Part shown: positions 1-11,676 of the stretch, in pieces
Layout: every line of letters begins with the position of its first letter
How positions within the stretch are numbered: position 1 is the stretch's first letter
Source: Macrothele yani
Taxonomy: Eukaryota; Arthropoda; Arachnida; Araneae; Macrothelidae
DNA: 64,000 nt
Assembly: GCA_039090855.1 (NCBI GenBank)
Contig: CM077007.1
Location: 15,239,515 to 15,303,514, forward strand
Direction: 5' to 3'
Made by a program: the position numbers and the translations under genes
The notes under the pieces: model-generated
Databases searched by the model: none
Told to the model about the DNA's origin: nothing
What the model saw: the letters and a program-made list of their open reading frames with translations, nothing else

Positions 1-745
1 CAACCATTATCAATCCACTGCTGGACGAAGGTCTCCCCAAGTTTCCTCCACAATGGTCTGTCTTGTGCCAGTCTCCTCCATGTCACTCCCGCATACTTTC
101 GAATTTCATCCACCCATCTTCCATGTGGTCTTCTTCTGGGTCTTTTCCTGTCCCTTGGAATCCAATCTAAAATTTCGGCTGTCCATCGACGGTCTGTTCT
201 TCTGGCAGTATGTCCAGCCCATTGCCATTTCAGGGATTTAACTCTGATCATGATGTCTTCCAATCTTGTCATTTTTCGGATCCACGTGTTCCTCTTCTTA
301 TCTCTCCTGGTTACACCAAGCATGCACCTCTCCATGCTTCTTTGAGTTGTCTGCAGCCTTTGTATGTCTCTTTTAGCTAAGGTCCACGTCTCTGCACCAT
401 ACGTAAGCACTGGAAGGATGCATTGATCAAACACTTTTCTTTTAAGACATAATGGCATATTGCTCTTGAAAATTATGCTGTTTCTTCCAAAAGCTCTCCA
501 GGCAAGTTTTGTACGCCGATTAATTTCTTCACCAATGTGACCCTCACTTGATATCTGCTGTCCAAGATAAACGTACGTGTCTGTTATCTCCAGCTTTTCT
601 CCATCAATCGATAAATCTTCATTTCTTGTAAAAGCATTGTACATCACTTTTGTCTTCTGAAAGTTAATTTTTAATCCCACTTCTTTACTCTTGTCAGCAA
701 GTTCCTGGATCATACTCTGTAGCTCTGATGGGTTAGTTGCAAAAT
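1..745 (-). CDS. RTE-like reverse transcriptase, C-terminal part after frameshift
   Basis: Continuation of the RT in the next frame. It carries the thumb region (LQSMIQELADKSKEVG), the INRRTKLAW segment and the C-terminal Arg/Trp-rich tail (WAGHTARRTDHRW, KRPRRRPHGRWVDEIRKYA), ending FVQQWIDNG at the window edge. It appears open to position 1. The coding region of this copy therefore seems broken only by the one-base deletion near 745. Confidence 0.7.
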
Positions 746-2959
746 GACTATGTCATCAGCAAAACGAAGGTGGGTTAGATAATCTCCATTAATCTTTATC
801 CCCTTGTTTTCCCAGCTCAGTGACTGAAAAACACCCTCCAATGTGGCATTAAAGAGCTTCGGAGATATGGTGTCACCTTGTCTTACTCCCTTTCCAATTT
901 TTATGTGTGTTGTATTTTCAAACAGCCTAATCTTTGCACTTGCATTTTCATAGATGTTATTAATAATATTAATGTATGAATCTTCAACACCGCAGGTTTT
1001 CAGAGCCATTGTAACTGCTGATGGTTTCACCGAATCAAAGGCTTTTTCATAATCGATAAAAGCCATGCACAATGGAAGTTCATATTCCCTCGCTCTTTCA
1101 ATTAGTTCTCTCAGCACATGGATATGATCTATTGTGCTGTAGCCACTCCTGAATCCAGCTTGTTCTCTCGGTTGAGCCATGTCCAGTGTTACCTTCAAGC
1201 GGTGTGAAAGAACTTTAGTGAAGATTTTATAAACTACTGATAGGAGACTGATAGGTCTGTAGTTTCCGAGATCCTCAATGTCACCTTTCTTATGTAGCAG
1301 GATCATTGTAGCGTTGTTCCAATCCTCAGGAATCTTTCCTTCATTAAGGCATCGAGTGAAAATTTGGGCGAGTACTGTTTCGATTTCTCCACTTGCTTCT
1401 TGTATGATGTCTACAGTAATTCCATCTTCTCCTGGAGCTTTTCCCCGCTTCATGTTCTTGATTGCATGTGCAACTTCTGCTGGAAGGACTGGAGGAACTC
1501 TGGTACTGGTATCTTTCATGATGTCTGGAGTGCATGTATCATCCCTTTCATATAATTTGGAGTAGAAATCTTTCACTCTTGTCAAAATTTTGCCTCTATT
1601 TCTTGTTACAGAACCATCTTCTTTTCTCAGTGCCATAATCTGTTTTCTTCCCTTACTGAGATGTCCCTTTGCTATCTTTAGGCTTTGGTTGTTTTCAATT
1701 GCTTTCCTCACTAGTTCACAGTTGAATTTTCTTACGTCTTCAGTGATACTTTTTCGTACTGTCTTGCATAGCTCTATATATTCCACTTTGGAAGTCACAT
1801 CTTCTTTAGTTGTCCTCATCTCTCTTCTTTTTTGCATCAACATTTTCGTTTTTCCTGATAATTTATTTACATGCAACTTGTTTTTAGACCCAGCTAATTT
1901 TGTTGCTGTTTCCATAAGAGCTTTGGTTACTTTTCTGTTAACTTCAGAGATGTCCACTTCTTCCGATGTTAGGCCTTCTAAAGCAGAGAACCTGTTCTTC
2001 AGTTCCAACTTGAAGGTATTATGGTGTTTTTTAAGGTTGGTTATGTCAATAGATTTTGTTTGTCTTATGAGCTTGCCACGTTCAAGTTTAGTGTTGAGGT
2101 GCATCTTACATCTCACCAATCTATGGTCACTACCTGTGTTGAACTTGTTTAGCACACTGCAGTCTTCTATGACGAATTTTTTGTTACACATAATAAAATC
2201 AATTTCACTTGTCGTTCCATTTGGATGTCTCCATGTCCATTTCCTGTGTGGCTTTTTCTTGAAGAAGGAGTTCAAGATATAAAACCCTTCTGCCTCTGCA
2301 AACTCAACGAGAGTATTTCCACGCTGGTTTCTGTTGCCGTGACCGAATTTACCTACTGAAGTTTCATTCTGTTGCCGTTGCCCTATTTTTGCATTGAAAT
2401 CTCCCATAATTATTTTCAAGTGCTGCTTACCTTTATTATTTAGATGACAAATTTCCTCATAAAATTCTTCAATTTCTTCTTCAGGATGACTTGTGGTGGG
2501 TGCATAAGTTTGAATAATCTGAACCTGGTATCTTCTCGAAAGTTGGATAACGAGTCGTGCAGCTCTGTCAGAGGAACTTTCAACTTGTACCACTTTATCC
2601 TTCAGTTTCTTGTTTATTATAAATCCAACACCACTAGTTCTGCCAGTATCTGTCCCACGATAGTAGAAGAGATGTCCACTTTTCAGTTCGATGAGATCTT
2701 CTCCTTTTCTCCTTACCTCACTTAGCCCCACGATGTCCCACTTGATCCTTTGTAGTTCCTCTTCCAATTCAAGAAGCCTTGGATCAGAAGATAGCGAGCG
2801 TCCATTGTACGTTGCCAAGGTCAGCATCAGATGGCAGCCTAGTCCGGTCCTCCGGGGATTCTTAGCACCCTCTGCCTTCATGTCGCACTGGCCGCTGCCT
2901 TGGCCAGGTACATTCCAGCTGCCGGAGACTGAGGGCCAAGATTTAAGTTGTGGAGTCAT
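746..2959 (-). CDS. RTE-like endonuclease/reverse transcriptase, N-terminal part
   Basis: About 738 codons from a methionine at 2959. Endonuclease motifs in order are TYNGRSL, GLSEVRRKGE, TYAPTT, MGDFNAKIG, RKWTWRHPNG with IDFIM, and GSDHRLV. Reverse-transcriptase motifs follow: AFIDYEKAFDSV, GVRQGDTISPKLFNATLE and LRFADDIVI. The frame is lost near 745, where this copy has four A in a run that is five A long in copies 2 and 4. That single-base deletion falls just after the catalytic FADD. An alternative internal start MLTLATYNGRS is also plausible. Frames on the opposite strand are shadows. Confidence 0.85.
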
Positions 2960-3430
2960 TTTGGAGGGGTTTGGCCATAACTCACCACGCTGGCCAAGCG
3001 GGTTGGTAAGTGTGGGATAGAATTTCCTCTAATCCCGATGGTATAGTTATACCGCTATTGGCGGTCGTCAGAGCCCCTTTAGTGGGAACAGGATGCACCA
3101 CGAGAAGGCGGGGTTGACATTTGTCAAGGAGAGGCTGTTATGTTACGCATCACCTGACCTTACATCCCTTGATTCTTTATATATCGAAAAATAAATAACA
3201 TTATGTTAATTTAAGCGTACAGAAACGTTGCTGTTGTTCCAGCAAAGATCTTATTTTCACTTTAACGAGTGCCTAGTAGGTAATGTGCAGATTAATCTAG
3301 GTAATTTGCAGATTACCTAGGTAATTTGAGAAATGAAACAATTTTCGGCACTTTAACGGATCACCATAGTTAATCTGCACATTACCTAGATAATCTGTGG
3401 AATAACTGATTTCTGCACTTTAGCAACAGT

Positions 3431-4086
3431 GACACTAATGAACGAGCAATGCTCAGTGTCTGTGTTCCACAAGCCGACGGCAAAACAGCACGCTTCCTGG
3501 GAGCTTCAACAATACCATTTGCCTCAAAGTAAAAATTCAATTGCTCCACATAAAAGCTCCATGAGGTAGGATTAGTAATATCGAACGTAGAAATTTGGCC
3601 CACTGCCACTACAGCCATTTCCCAGCTGACGAAAATAGCAAGGGATGAACAAAAAAATTCTCCCCTCAATTCTTGAAGGACACCACACGATTATAATTTT
3701 GCAAGGCTCCTGCCATTGCACTTTTGATTTCACACGACTGCCATGATCCTGTGACTCAGCCGCTCGATGTCGTATCCCATCCTCATCGCCAGTTGTTCAA
3801 AAGTAGCATTCCGAAGTAATTACAAACACAGTTGTTCCTAAGTAATCACAAACACCGCGGAAAGGAAAAGGAAGAAGAAGGTACTAAAGATGTATAATAC
3901 ATTTGTTACACTTTATTTACATTGGTTACACGTAGGATCACTACTCACGCTCCAGCCATGATGAAAACCCAACTCTGAAGAAGAATGCCAGATCTCCTTT
4001 TACAATTCATGACAATGTAAGTCATTGCATCCTCTGGTGGACTAGAGCAAAACCCAGAGGAGTCACTTACCTCAAAATACATGACA
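3431..4086 (-). mobile_element. LTR retrotransposon remnant: LTR, PBS and start of gag
   Basis: On the minus strand a short open frame (3382-3669) contains FDITNPTSWSFYVEQLNFYF and ANGIVEAPRKRAVLPSACG, which resemble the N-terminus of Gag from arthropod Ty3/Gypsy-type elements. Upstream on that strand is TGGCGATGAGGATGGGATA (around 3773-3791), the kind of primer-binding site found next to such gag genes. Then comes an LTR-like block (about 3795-4086) that starts TGT, ends ACA and contains an AATAAA signal. Pol, the second LTR and most of gag are missing, and the gag end is cut near 3431. The family assignment is an inference. Confidence 0.5.
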
Positions 4087-6702
4087 CTTAAATCATAACA
4101 CTATGGCTTTGAGGTATTCAGAGGAAAGTCAAGGATTTTTACTGCCTTTGCCCCTTTGTTGTTGATTTTTACACATTTTAACTTTGCAATGTTTTTCTTT
4201 TTTCTCCCCTTCCAACTGTTTGAAATTAAAAAAAAAAAAAAAAATTGAAACAGAAAATTGTATTCAGTAAAATAAAACCATTTCCTACTATTGTACTTAT
4301 TTAATTTTAGTATAATCACATCTACAATAATTTTGGTTTAACTATACACTGTAATGAAAAATGTTAGTGTCTTTCTGTCGCAGTTTCTCATAATTTTAAG
4401 AATCCGTATGAACTGAACTTTTCTAGCTTTTGTACTGACATAGTCTCTTAACAATTACTGAAATCTAAAAACATTTAGTGGTACTTTCAAATAAAAATAA
4501 TGAAAGTCCAGATAAGCAGTTTCAGACATGAGACTTCAAATGAATTTTTAGTAATTCTAATTTTGATGAAATTCACTCTCCAAAAGCTACTGATTCTGTT
4601 AGTGTTAGAAGAATGTGCAATTCTGTAGCAATGTTTGGAGTGAAAAAATTCATTTCTTGCTATGTCTGTTGTTAAGCATAATAATCACCATCTGAGGAAG
4701 ACTATGGCTAAATAGTTGAAACTGGTCTGGGCTGAACGAAACGATGCAGGAGATGATATTCTAAATGTTCAGTTTTTTAATATCCATTTATCAGTAAGGT
4801 CTTTTGTTGCAATTTTAGTTCAATTTTAATCTGGTTCCATGTTGTCTAAGATTACTCCCCTTCAGTTTTAAATTTATAGCTCGATTTTAACTAGTGTTCA
4901 ATACAGTTTGTTTTTAGAATTCATATCTACATTCCATTTCAACCATCATTCGTCGGTTTTATCTTTTCATTCACTATGTTTTAAGTTATTGTCCTCTTAT
5001 GAAAAGCATTTTGATGATCTCGTTGACAAGTAAAGATGAACGTAGTGTTGAATGGCCTGACCAAATAATTATAAGTTCATGTTCACCTTCATTTTTTTTA
5101 TGTATCAACATTATTTAGAAATTTCTTGATTAAAATACTAAAACATGTTGTTCTCCCATGAATGCTTCAGTATTTTCCACAACATGTGAAACAGTAAGTA
5201 TAATTGCCAACTTATAAGTTGAATATTGAATATGATGCTTTAGCCACATAAATGATGTTCTACAACCCTTGTGTGCAATTATAACTAATGCAATACTTAA
5301 AAATTCTGTTGAACCTTGTTTTATTAATACTAAAATACAGAATAGTTTGCTTTTACACAAACCAGTCTAAAGCATTTTGCAGGCTATTACCAACTATTGC
5401 TTGGTGTACGTTTGTTTTACTGGATTGGCAGGATGGTTTACTTAAGTTTTGTTTTGCTAACATAAGAAAATATGATAAAACTTTAGGATTATATTTCCAT
5501 AAAAGGAAAAAAAATCAGTGAATAATCTGATTTGCATCACTCATCCTTTGTATAAAACATTACTGTTGACACAATCATGGTTTTGGAAAGCTTTTCCAAT
5601 TTATATATTATTTAATAAATTTATATAATATATATTGTATATCTATTTTAGATTGTGTCAGTCAAGTCATCATTCTTTGCATAACTATACTATCTAAATT
5701 AGCAGAAAGTGTGGGATATTGGATCATGAAGAGTTTTGAATGCCAAGAAGTATCCACAGATCAATTTACTGAAGTTTTTGAGGCATACATGTGTTTTTAA
5801 TAATGATAAAGATATTTTCTTGTAAAATCTAAGGAATTTTCATAAAAAGAAATGTATCTTCTGCTAGTAATTTGGATAGGCTGTTTTAAATAGTGTAGGA
5901 ATGACATGCTTACTCTTTTGGATAACTTTTTCTTTTATATTTATTTCATCGTTTATGAACTAGCAATGTCATAGTTTTCTCCATAACTGCAGTTTGTAAA
6001 CATAAGTTGAAAATGTGCGTTGTTGGAATTTTGAAAGTCCTGTACTTTGTTATGCTTCACACCAAAATGTGATCCGGGTTCATTTTCATTATTAATCTGT
6101 TTTGTCATTTACTTTTATGAATTTTGTGGCATCTTGCACATAGTATTCCTATGGCTCTTACTGATGATTTATTATTTGCCTGAGAATACAATGCCTTAAG
6201 TAGTTTTTATTTGCTGTTTCTCAGTTCATCAGTTAACTGTTTCTTGTTCACAGTTTCCAAAGAAAAATTTCTTTATTTTTGTCTGAAACTCCATAGTTCT
6301 TGAATTATGCTAAGAAGTAATTTGCCTTTTTCTAAAGGCGCAAACATTATAATAAAAGAGCTTACTGGAAGATGATTTTTGTCCTTCACAGATAAGTAAT
6401 ATGTTGTTATTATATTAATATCAAATTATTTGTAAATAAAACAATCTACATTTTTCTCCAAGAAAAACTGGAAACAAAATTATAATTTACAGAAATTAAT
6501 GAAGAAGAAATCTTCTAAAACACATGGCAGACAATTACCAGCTTAAACTATCAAATGTTGAATTAATGTTTTAATTTAGACTGATTAGATTTTACTGCCT
6601 GAGTCATAGGGATGAAAATTATTTAAAAAGTTTTAAAAGTGTGTATTTCAGGAGTTTTGAAGTCACCTGGCAGAGAATAACCCAGGGTTGAAAATCATTG
6701 CC
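4087..6702. other. AT-rich non-coding stretch
   Basis: No exon, RNA gene or intact transposon is recognisable apart from the isolated hammerhead-like motif at 4688-4730. There is an A-run at about 4228-4243. The stretch lies upstream of the first visible VWC exon and is probably intronic, because that exon begins in mid-domain. Confidence 0.6.
4688..4730 (+). ncRNA. Isolated hammerhead-ribozyme-like motif (PLE remnant?)
   Basis: CTGAGGA at 4692-4698 fits the hammerhead core CUGANGA. It is followed by a stem II candidate (ACTAT pairing with ATAGT) and then GAAAC at 4718-4722, with ACTGGT and C at 4721-4727 as a minimal stem III and cleavage site. Stem I is weak (about 3 bp with a bulge). Minimal type I hammerheads are known from Penelope-like elements, and clear PLEs occur elsewhere in this window. 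No PLE coding sequence is visible here. Confidence 0.4.
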
Positions 6703-6925
6703 ACCCCGGTGGCGCAGTGGTCTAAGCGATGGCCTCTGATCATTCGTCCGAACTGGGTCCGGGTTCGAATCCCGGTGAGGCATGGATGTTGTGTTTGACT
6801 TACGGCACTGGCTCTTTCCCTTCCCTGGAACCAGTGACCCTAAATTAGGGACGGGCGACTACTTATAGCCCATTGAGTTGCTCACGGTGGTCGTTAAACC
6901 TCCAACACACACACACAAAAAAAAA
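6703..6925 (+). mobile_element. tRNA-derived SINE, copy 1
   Basis: A tRNA-like head at about 6703-6783 has an A-box-like GGTGGCGCAGTGG and a perfect B box GGTTCGAATCC. A body of about 110 bp and an A-rich tail follow. A second copy of the same family is at 38528-38747. AAATCAT just before the head and after the tail could be a short target duplication. Confidence 0.8.
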
Positions 6926-7646
6926 AAAGGAAATCATCAAAATTAAAAAAAATATGTATCTCAGAAGTTTCATATGCATCTGCCAAAACATGATAAGCAA
7001 AAGTTAGAGTAGAATAAAAGTCACAAATTAAATTTGATGGAAGCTATTTTTACTGTTAAAAGTCAAATTTTTACAAACAGTATTGCATCATTGGCTAATC
7101 ACAAGTCTAAAGTTTGTGTGGCAGGTGACTGTTGTGGGTGCAATTCCACATTGGCTGCCATCCAGTTTGGGGGTTTTCCCAATGGTAATGTGAATGCATG
7201 GATAGCTTAGGACATCTGAGAAGTTTCTGGTAATGGTTTCTGTGATTTTTACCCTCTCCCAATGTTGGGAAGGCCTCCTGATTTGGTGATTTCCTTGCTG
7301 AGAATCTTAATGAACAACCATTAATTCATCCAGCAGCAAGAGTAAAACCATATGAAGAAGAATCAGAAAGTTAAATTTTTGGTTTTTAACAGTCAATTCT
7401 CATTCTTTTGGGCTTTTTTAACGCTTTAGTATCAAGTAGAAATTCAAGAATGATGCTTTTTTCAAACACATATTTTTTGAAAGATCAGATAGCAAATTTA
7501 TTAATTTTATTTGGAATTCAAATGAATCTTCAACCATAAAGATAACAAAAGGGTATTTTAAAAGATTAAAACTTTCTATACATTTCAGTTCTATGCTAAA
7601 GTATTTTAACATTGGCATGATGTGGAAATGTGCTTTATGCTTCCAG

Positions 7647-7823
7647 CATTCTGCTGTCCAGTGTGAACGGAAGTCTTGTCAACCAGTAGATTGTCCACAT
7701 CCAGCTTCCCCTTTTGATGAGTGTTGCCCGACTTGTGAACACTGTGAGTTCTCAAGACGACTTTATCGAAACGGACAAGAGTTTCCCCATGTAGATGATC
7801 CATGTCAGATGTGCACATGCCAG
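7647..7823 (+). CDS. VWC gene exon A (second half of one VWC plus first half of the next)
   Basis: 59 codons, phase 0 at both ends. The acceptor is ttccag at 7641-7646 and the donor is gtacac after 7823. The translation starts with the C-terminal half of a VWC domain (AVQC, KSC, VDC, DECCPTC). A new domain follows, beginning CEFSRRLYRNGQEF and ending DPCQMCTCQ at the splice site. The missing first half must lie in an exon upstream of the window. An ATG-initiated reading from 7593 is possible, but the segment before the acceptor does not look like VWC sequence, so it is treated as intron. The next exon completes the open domain. Confidence 0.85.
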
Positions 7824-8539
7824 GTACACACTTGAATGTCTTCATAGAATGATAATTGTACTTAGTGATTGTTTCTGATGTTTGTAGTTCATATTAAGTT
7901 AGAATTACCAAGGAATCCACATCTGAGCATGAATTAACTGTGGTAACATGTGGCTTCACAATCTAGTCATATAAGTTTTTGCCTTTTTTTTTTTTTTTTT
8001 TTTTTCTTTTTAAATATTTTTAAAGTTATTGGGGATGTTACTTTGTATGAAATAAAAACATTAAATAAAAACATTTTTTTCTAAAAAAAGGATGTTCTAA
8101 GGAACCAATAATGAAGCAAAAATTTTTACTCATGATTTATTACGTATTAAACTTTAGGAATAGTAAGATCTTCAGCTGAAACATCAGCCTTGTTCACACT
8201 AGAAGCAAGCACTCACATGGTTGACATCGTTTCTTGAACTTTTCAAAAAGTTTGAAGGCAATCAATTTGTCTGTCACCTATCTCCTCTGCAGAAACCATC
8301 CCTTTCCCTTATTGGTTCAATCCCCTACCATCATTCTTGTACTTACAAACTTTTCAAAAATATTGGTTACAGGCTTGCAATCAATCCTCCTCCCACTACC
8401 ATCAAATCAGTATCTAAAGACAGAGGTCTTTCAGACTGTCTTGGGGTATACCTTATCAGTGTGTATACTTCCTCAGGCAAAAAATGTTATATTAGTAGTG
8501 CCTTTTGTACAATCAACTGCAGAATTTTGAAACATATTA

Positions 8540-9808
8540 GGTGTGCAACTTAATTCTCGGCCCCCTAACCGCAAGCGATCATAGAACGTCAGAAAATACA
8601 AATAGCTGTGTGCGATAATGGCTGATTGAAGCGCTATTCAACAGCATCCAGGCAACCATAACCACTCACAGCTGTAGCCACAGAAGGGATGAAAGTCGAC
8701 AGTGAAAGCAATGTTGTTCGAGAAGCAACATTTGAGGCACTGCCTCCTGTTCGCGTTTCAGCTGAAAAAAGTGCTGTGGAAGCCCAGCAAATAATCTGTG
8801 CTGCTTTGGGTGAGGCTGCTGTGTCCTACAGTACGTGTATAAAGTGGTTCCAGCGATTTAAGCAGGGAAATTTCGATCTCCGTGATGCAGAACGTCCAGG
8901 ACAGCCACCGAAAGTTGATTATGAGGAACTGGAACAACTGTTGGATGCAGATTCCTGTCACACACAGTCAGAGCTCGCCCAGGAACTCAGAGTAACATGG
9001 CAAGCCATTGCAAAGCGCCTGCACAAGCTTGGATGGATTCACAAGGAAGGCCGTTGGGTGCCCCACCACTCACAGCTGCGAACAAGTCTAGGCGCTACGA
9101 TGTTGCTGTGTCCTTGCTCTCCAGATTCAAGAAAGATTTCCTCCACAATATTTTGACCTGTGATGAGAAGTGGATCCTCTACAATAACCCTACGCAGTGC
9201 AAATCACGGGTTTATCCAGATCAGCCTACCACCAGTACCGCCAAACTGAATATCCATGCCAGGAAGTTGTTGCTGTGCATATAGTGGGATCAGCGCGGTG
9301 TCGTACACTATGAGTTGCTCAAACCTGGTGAAACTGTCAATTCTGAGCATTATTGTCAGCAACTCATTTGTGTGATTGACACACTGGAGACGAAAAGGCC
9401 ATACACTGGCAAGGGCAGAAGGTCGGTCCTGTTGCTTCAGGATAATGCGCATCCTCACACCGCGAAGATGACTTTAAACACAATCACCAACCTGGGATGG
9501 GAGATTTTGTCCCACCCGGCATATTCTCCAGACTTCGCCCTGTTGGATTATCATCTCTTTCACTCCCTGCAACATCACCGGAGTGATGTTGCACTTCACT
9601 TCTGTCGAGGAGGTCCACACAGGTATTGATGACTTTATCAACTCGAAACAGCCCTCTTTTTTCCACAGTGGCATTCGGCAGCTCCCCGACTAATGGCTCA
9701 AATGTATCCAACACGACGGGGATTATTTCCTTGATTAGGTACGTATTCGATTTGCTATAATTTGCTGTCAAAGTCTCGTGCTTTTGGCGGAGAATTAAGT
9801 TGCACACC
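8540..9808 (+). mobile_element. Mariner (DD34D) element 1
   Basis: 1269 bp, bounded by TA on both sides (8538-8539 and 9809-9810). Inverted termini begin GGTGTGCAACTTAATTCTC and end with its complement. It encodes a mariner transposase broken by frameshifts (see the pseudogene entry). It was inserted into the GIY-YIG region of PLE-D. Confidence 0.9.
8689..9629 (+). pseudogene. Mariner transposase, frameshifted
   Basis: Reading starts at 8689 with the N-terminal helix-turn-helix region (STCIKWFQRFKQGNFDLRD, RPGQPPKVD). It shifts frame near 9080, continues with CDEKWILYNN (first catalytic Asp), meets a stop at 9282, and resumes with LLQDNAHPHTA (second Asp) and YSPDFALLDYHLF (third Asp). There are 34 residues between the second and third Asp, as in classical mariners. 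At least two frame changes and one stop make it non-functional. Confidence 0.88.
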
Positions 9809-10709
9809 TAATATAAGGGATGTCAGAAAAAGTCTTCTGATTTCTGCACTTTCTCTTCTGACTATTGAAGGTACCTCTGCCTCTCCAAACTGGAATAGTA
9901 CTAAAAGGATTGTACTCTTCTCCAACAAATTTTCATCATGCTAAAGACAAAGCATTGAAATTGTCTTCAATAAAAACTTTTGCTATTCAGACGTATCCTT
10001 CAATATTCCGATTATATACTGGCAATAACTAAAGATATGATGTCAACCATCTGAGTGCTTGCTTCTTGTGTGAACAAGGCTGATGGTTCAGCCGAGAGAT
10101 CTTACTATTTCTAAACTTTAATGTGTAACAAATCATGAGTGAACATTTTTGCTTCATTATTGGCTTCTTTATATTATGGGAAATGGCCTTTATACCAAGG
10201 TTCTAAGAAACATTCATGACTATAAATATAAAACTCAAGCTTCTGTGTGTTAAAAGAAAGAGCATATTTCTTCATTTTACTTGAATCATTAACATTCTTG
10301 TTTTTCTGTAAGTTTTTCATTTCTGCTTTCATTCGCAAAGCCACACTACAAGACAAGCTACATCTGCCTGTAGGTGATCAGAAAAAGTTATTTATAATCT
10401 AAAGCATTTTTTTATGGGAATTTTACTAGGAAATTTTTTACATTAATAGCAAATTTTCGGAGAAAACTCTTCTCCTTCTTCAGGCTGTCTTGTTGTTGTC
10501 ACTTTTTACTTGTGTTTTCTGTGGATCTTTATGTAATATGATTGGAGGATAGCTCTTTAAAAACTTTTTCACATATTAAGACATGTTTTGTGATTTTCAC
10601 TGATGTATTCTTTTCTCTATTTCTCGTAGATTATTTAAGTAATAGAACTATCAGGAGAAGCTGATTTCTCTGGAATGTTCATTTGCTCAGTAATTATAGA
10701 CACATACAC

Positions 10710-11242
10710 TGCGGGGCTAGAAGAAGCAATCTGCCAATTGGCTTGGCAGTTAGTGTATGTGAGTCTGGAGGAATTCGAGGCCACTGTGGTGCAGTGGAAG
10801 TATATCCGGCACATGACTGGAAGACCGTGGGTTCGATTCCCGGTGGCGGCCAATGAGAACTTTTCCGTGCCTCTCTTATAAACGTGGAAAGAGCGATGAC
10901 TTCTGTTTGATGTTCCTAGTGCACGTCAAATGTCTGTATTAATTATTCATTCGTCTTCTAATTATTTGTTCAGTTGCTGCTTACCATCTTTGGTGAATCC
11001 CCAGCATTGTGTGGAGCTCCAAGAAGCAATCTGCCAATTGGCTTGGCAGTTAGTGTATGCATGTCTGGAAAAATTCGAGGCCGCTGTGGTGCAGTGGATG
11101 CATATCCGGCGCATAACTGGAAGACCTTGGGTTCGATTCCCGGTGGCGGCCAATGAGAATTTTTCTGTGACTCACTTATAAACGTGGAAAGAACGATGAC
11201 TTGTGTTTGATGTTCCTAGTCCACGTCAAATGTCTGTATTAA
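10710..11242 (+). repeat. Direct pair of tRNA-derived SINE units
   Basis: Two direct copies of about 234 bp (10710-10943 and 11009-11242) are separated by about 65 bp. Each holds a tRNA-like segment with GGTGCAGTGG (A-box-like) and GGTTCGATTCC (B box), flanked by about 60 bp of shared 5' sequence and 90 bp of shared 3' sequence ending TGTCTGTATTAA. The copies differ by scattered substitutions. It could be a SINE dimer or a small tandem duplication. Short frames crossing these units are not genes. Confidence 0.65.
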
Positions 11243-11504
11243 CAATGTGTTCTTCTGCATGTCTCTTTGTGACTCATAAAATACTGCTCAAGTTAATACT
11301 TGTCAACAACCACAGATTACTGCAATTTATCTTGAAGTTTCAGGACTATCGCTTGATTCTAACTGAACTCATCTTTGAATGAAACCTGATGCCAGCATAT
11401 TGTGCATTTTGGAGTTATGCCCAAAAAGACCAGATAAACCAACTTCATGACTACCTTGCATCCTAGATGTTCACACCAAAAATTTTTTTAATGCCATTTA
11501 TGTA

Positions 11505-11676
11505 ACCAAAGCAATTCAGAATATTTATTCTGAATGGCTTTGATATTATGGAACCAAAGCTATTCAGAATATTTATTCTGAATAGCTTTGGTTACATAAA
11601 TATTTATTTTCAGAATATTTATTCTGAATAGCTTTGGTTACATAAATATTTATTTTCAGAATATTTATTCTGAATT
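11505..11676. repeat. Tandem palindromic repeat
   Basis: The palindrome ATTCAGAATATTTATTCTGAAT, flanked by CCAAAGC and GCTTTGG, occurs at about 11513 and again at about 11556. It is followed by two further direct copies of the right half linked by ACATAAATATTTATTTTC. The block can fold into several perfect hairpins. It lies in the intron between VWC exons A and B. Confidence 0.75.

Larger units (their letters stand above)
1..3170 (-). mobile_element. RTE-like LINE, copy 1 (nearly full length)
   Basis: Non-LTR retrotransposon on the minus strand with an apurinic-type endonuclease followed by reverse transcriptase. Its 3' end runs off the window start, one base short of the stop codon seen in copies 2-4. 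It extends further 5' than the other copies, with about 200 bp of non-coding sequence beyond the first methionine. It ends near 3170, where similarity cannot be judged further. The sister copies end in (TGA)n, and short 3' microsatellite tails are typical of the RTE clade. Gene models of this type are often misannotated as craniofacial development protein 2-like. Confidence 0.85.
8099..10172 (+). mobile_element. Penelope-like element fragment (PLE-D) with inverted terminal arms
   Basis: Arms of about 130 bp at 8099-8229 and 10041-10172 are inverted copies of each other. Between them, + strand sequence at 8230-8538 encodes PLE linker and GIY-YIG-like text (IPYHHSCTYKLF, GVYLISVY, KKCYI). It resumes after a mariner insertion at 8540-9808 with a segment containing QSIEI. 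RT is absent, so this is a 3' fragment flanked head-to-head by an inverted bit of its own 3' end, the same topology as PLE-A, B and C. The arms contain a degraded hammerhead-like motif (about 10070-10106 on +, 8164-8195 on -) with the AGATCT-T stem III seen in PLE-B. Confidence 0.55.

Noticed and set aside
1590..2282. Long + strand open frame (230 codons) with hydrophobic content
   Set aside because: It is the antisense of the RTE endonuclease/RT, and the same antisense frame recurs in copy 2 at 13963-14616. It has no family features of its own.
6703..6783. tRNA gene with good B box
   Set aside because: It is followed by a repeated non-tRNA body and A-rich tail shared with 38528-38747, so it is a SINE head.
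7125..7200. Cysteine-rich reading GDCCGCNS near 7130 as a missing VWC half-exon
   Set aside because: It lacks the PCxxCxC or CC..C spacing and has no suitable splice sites or phase.
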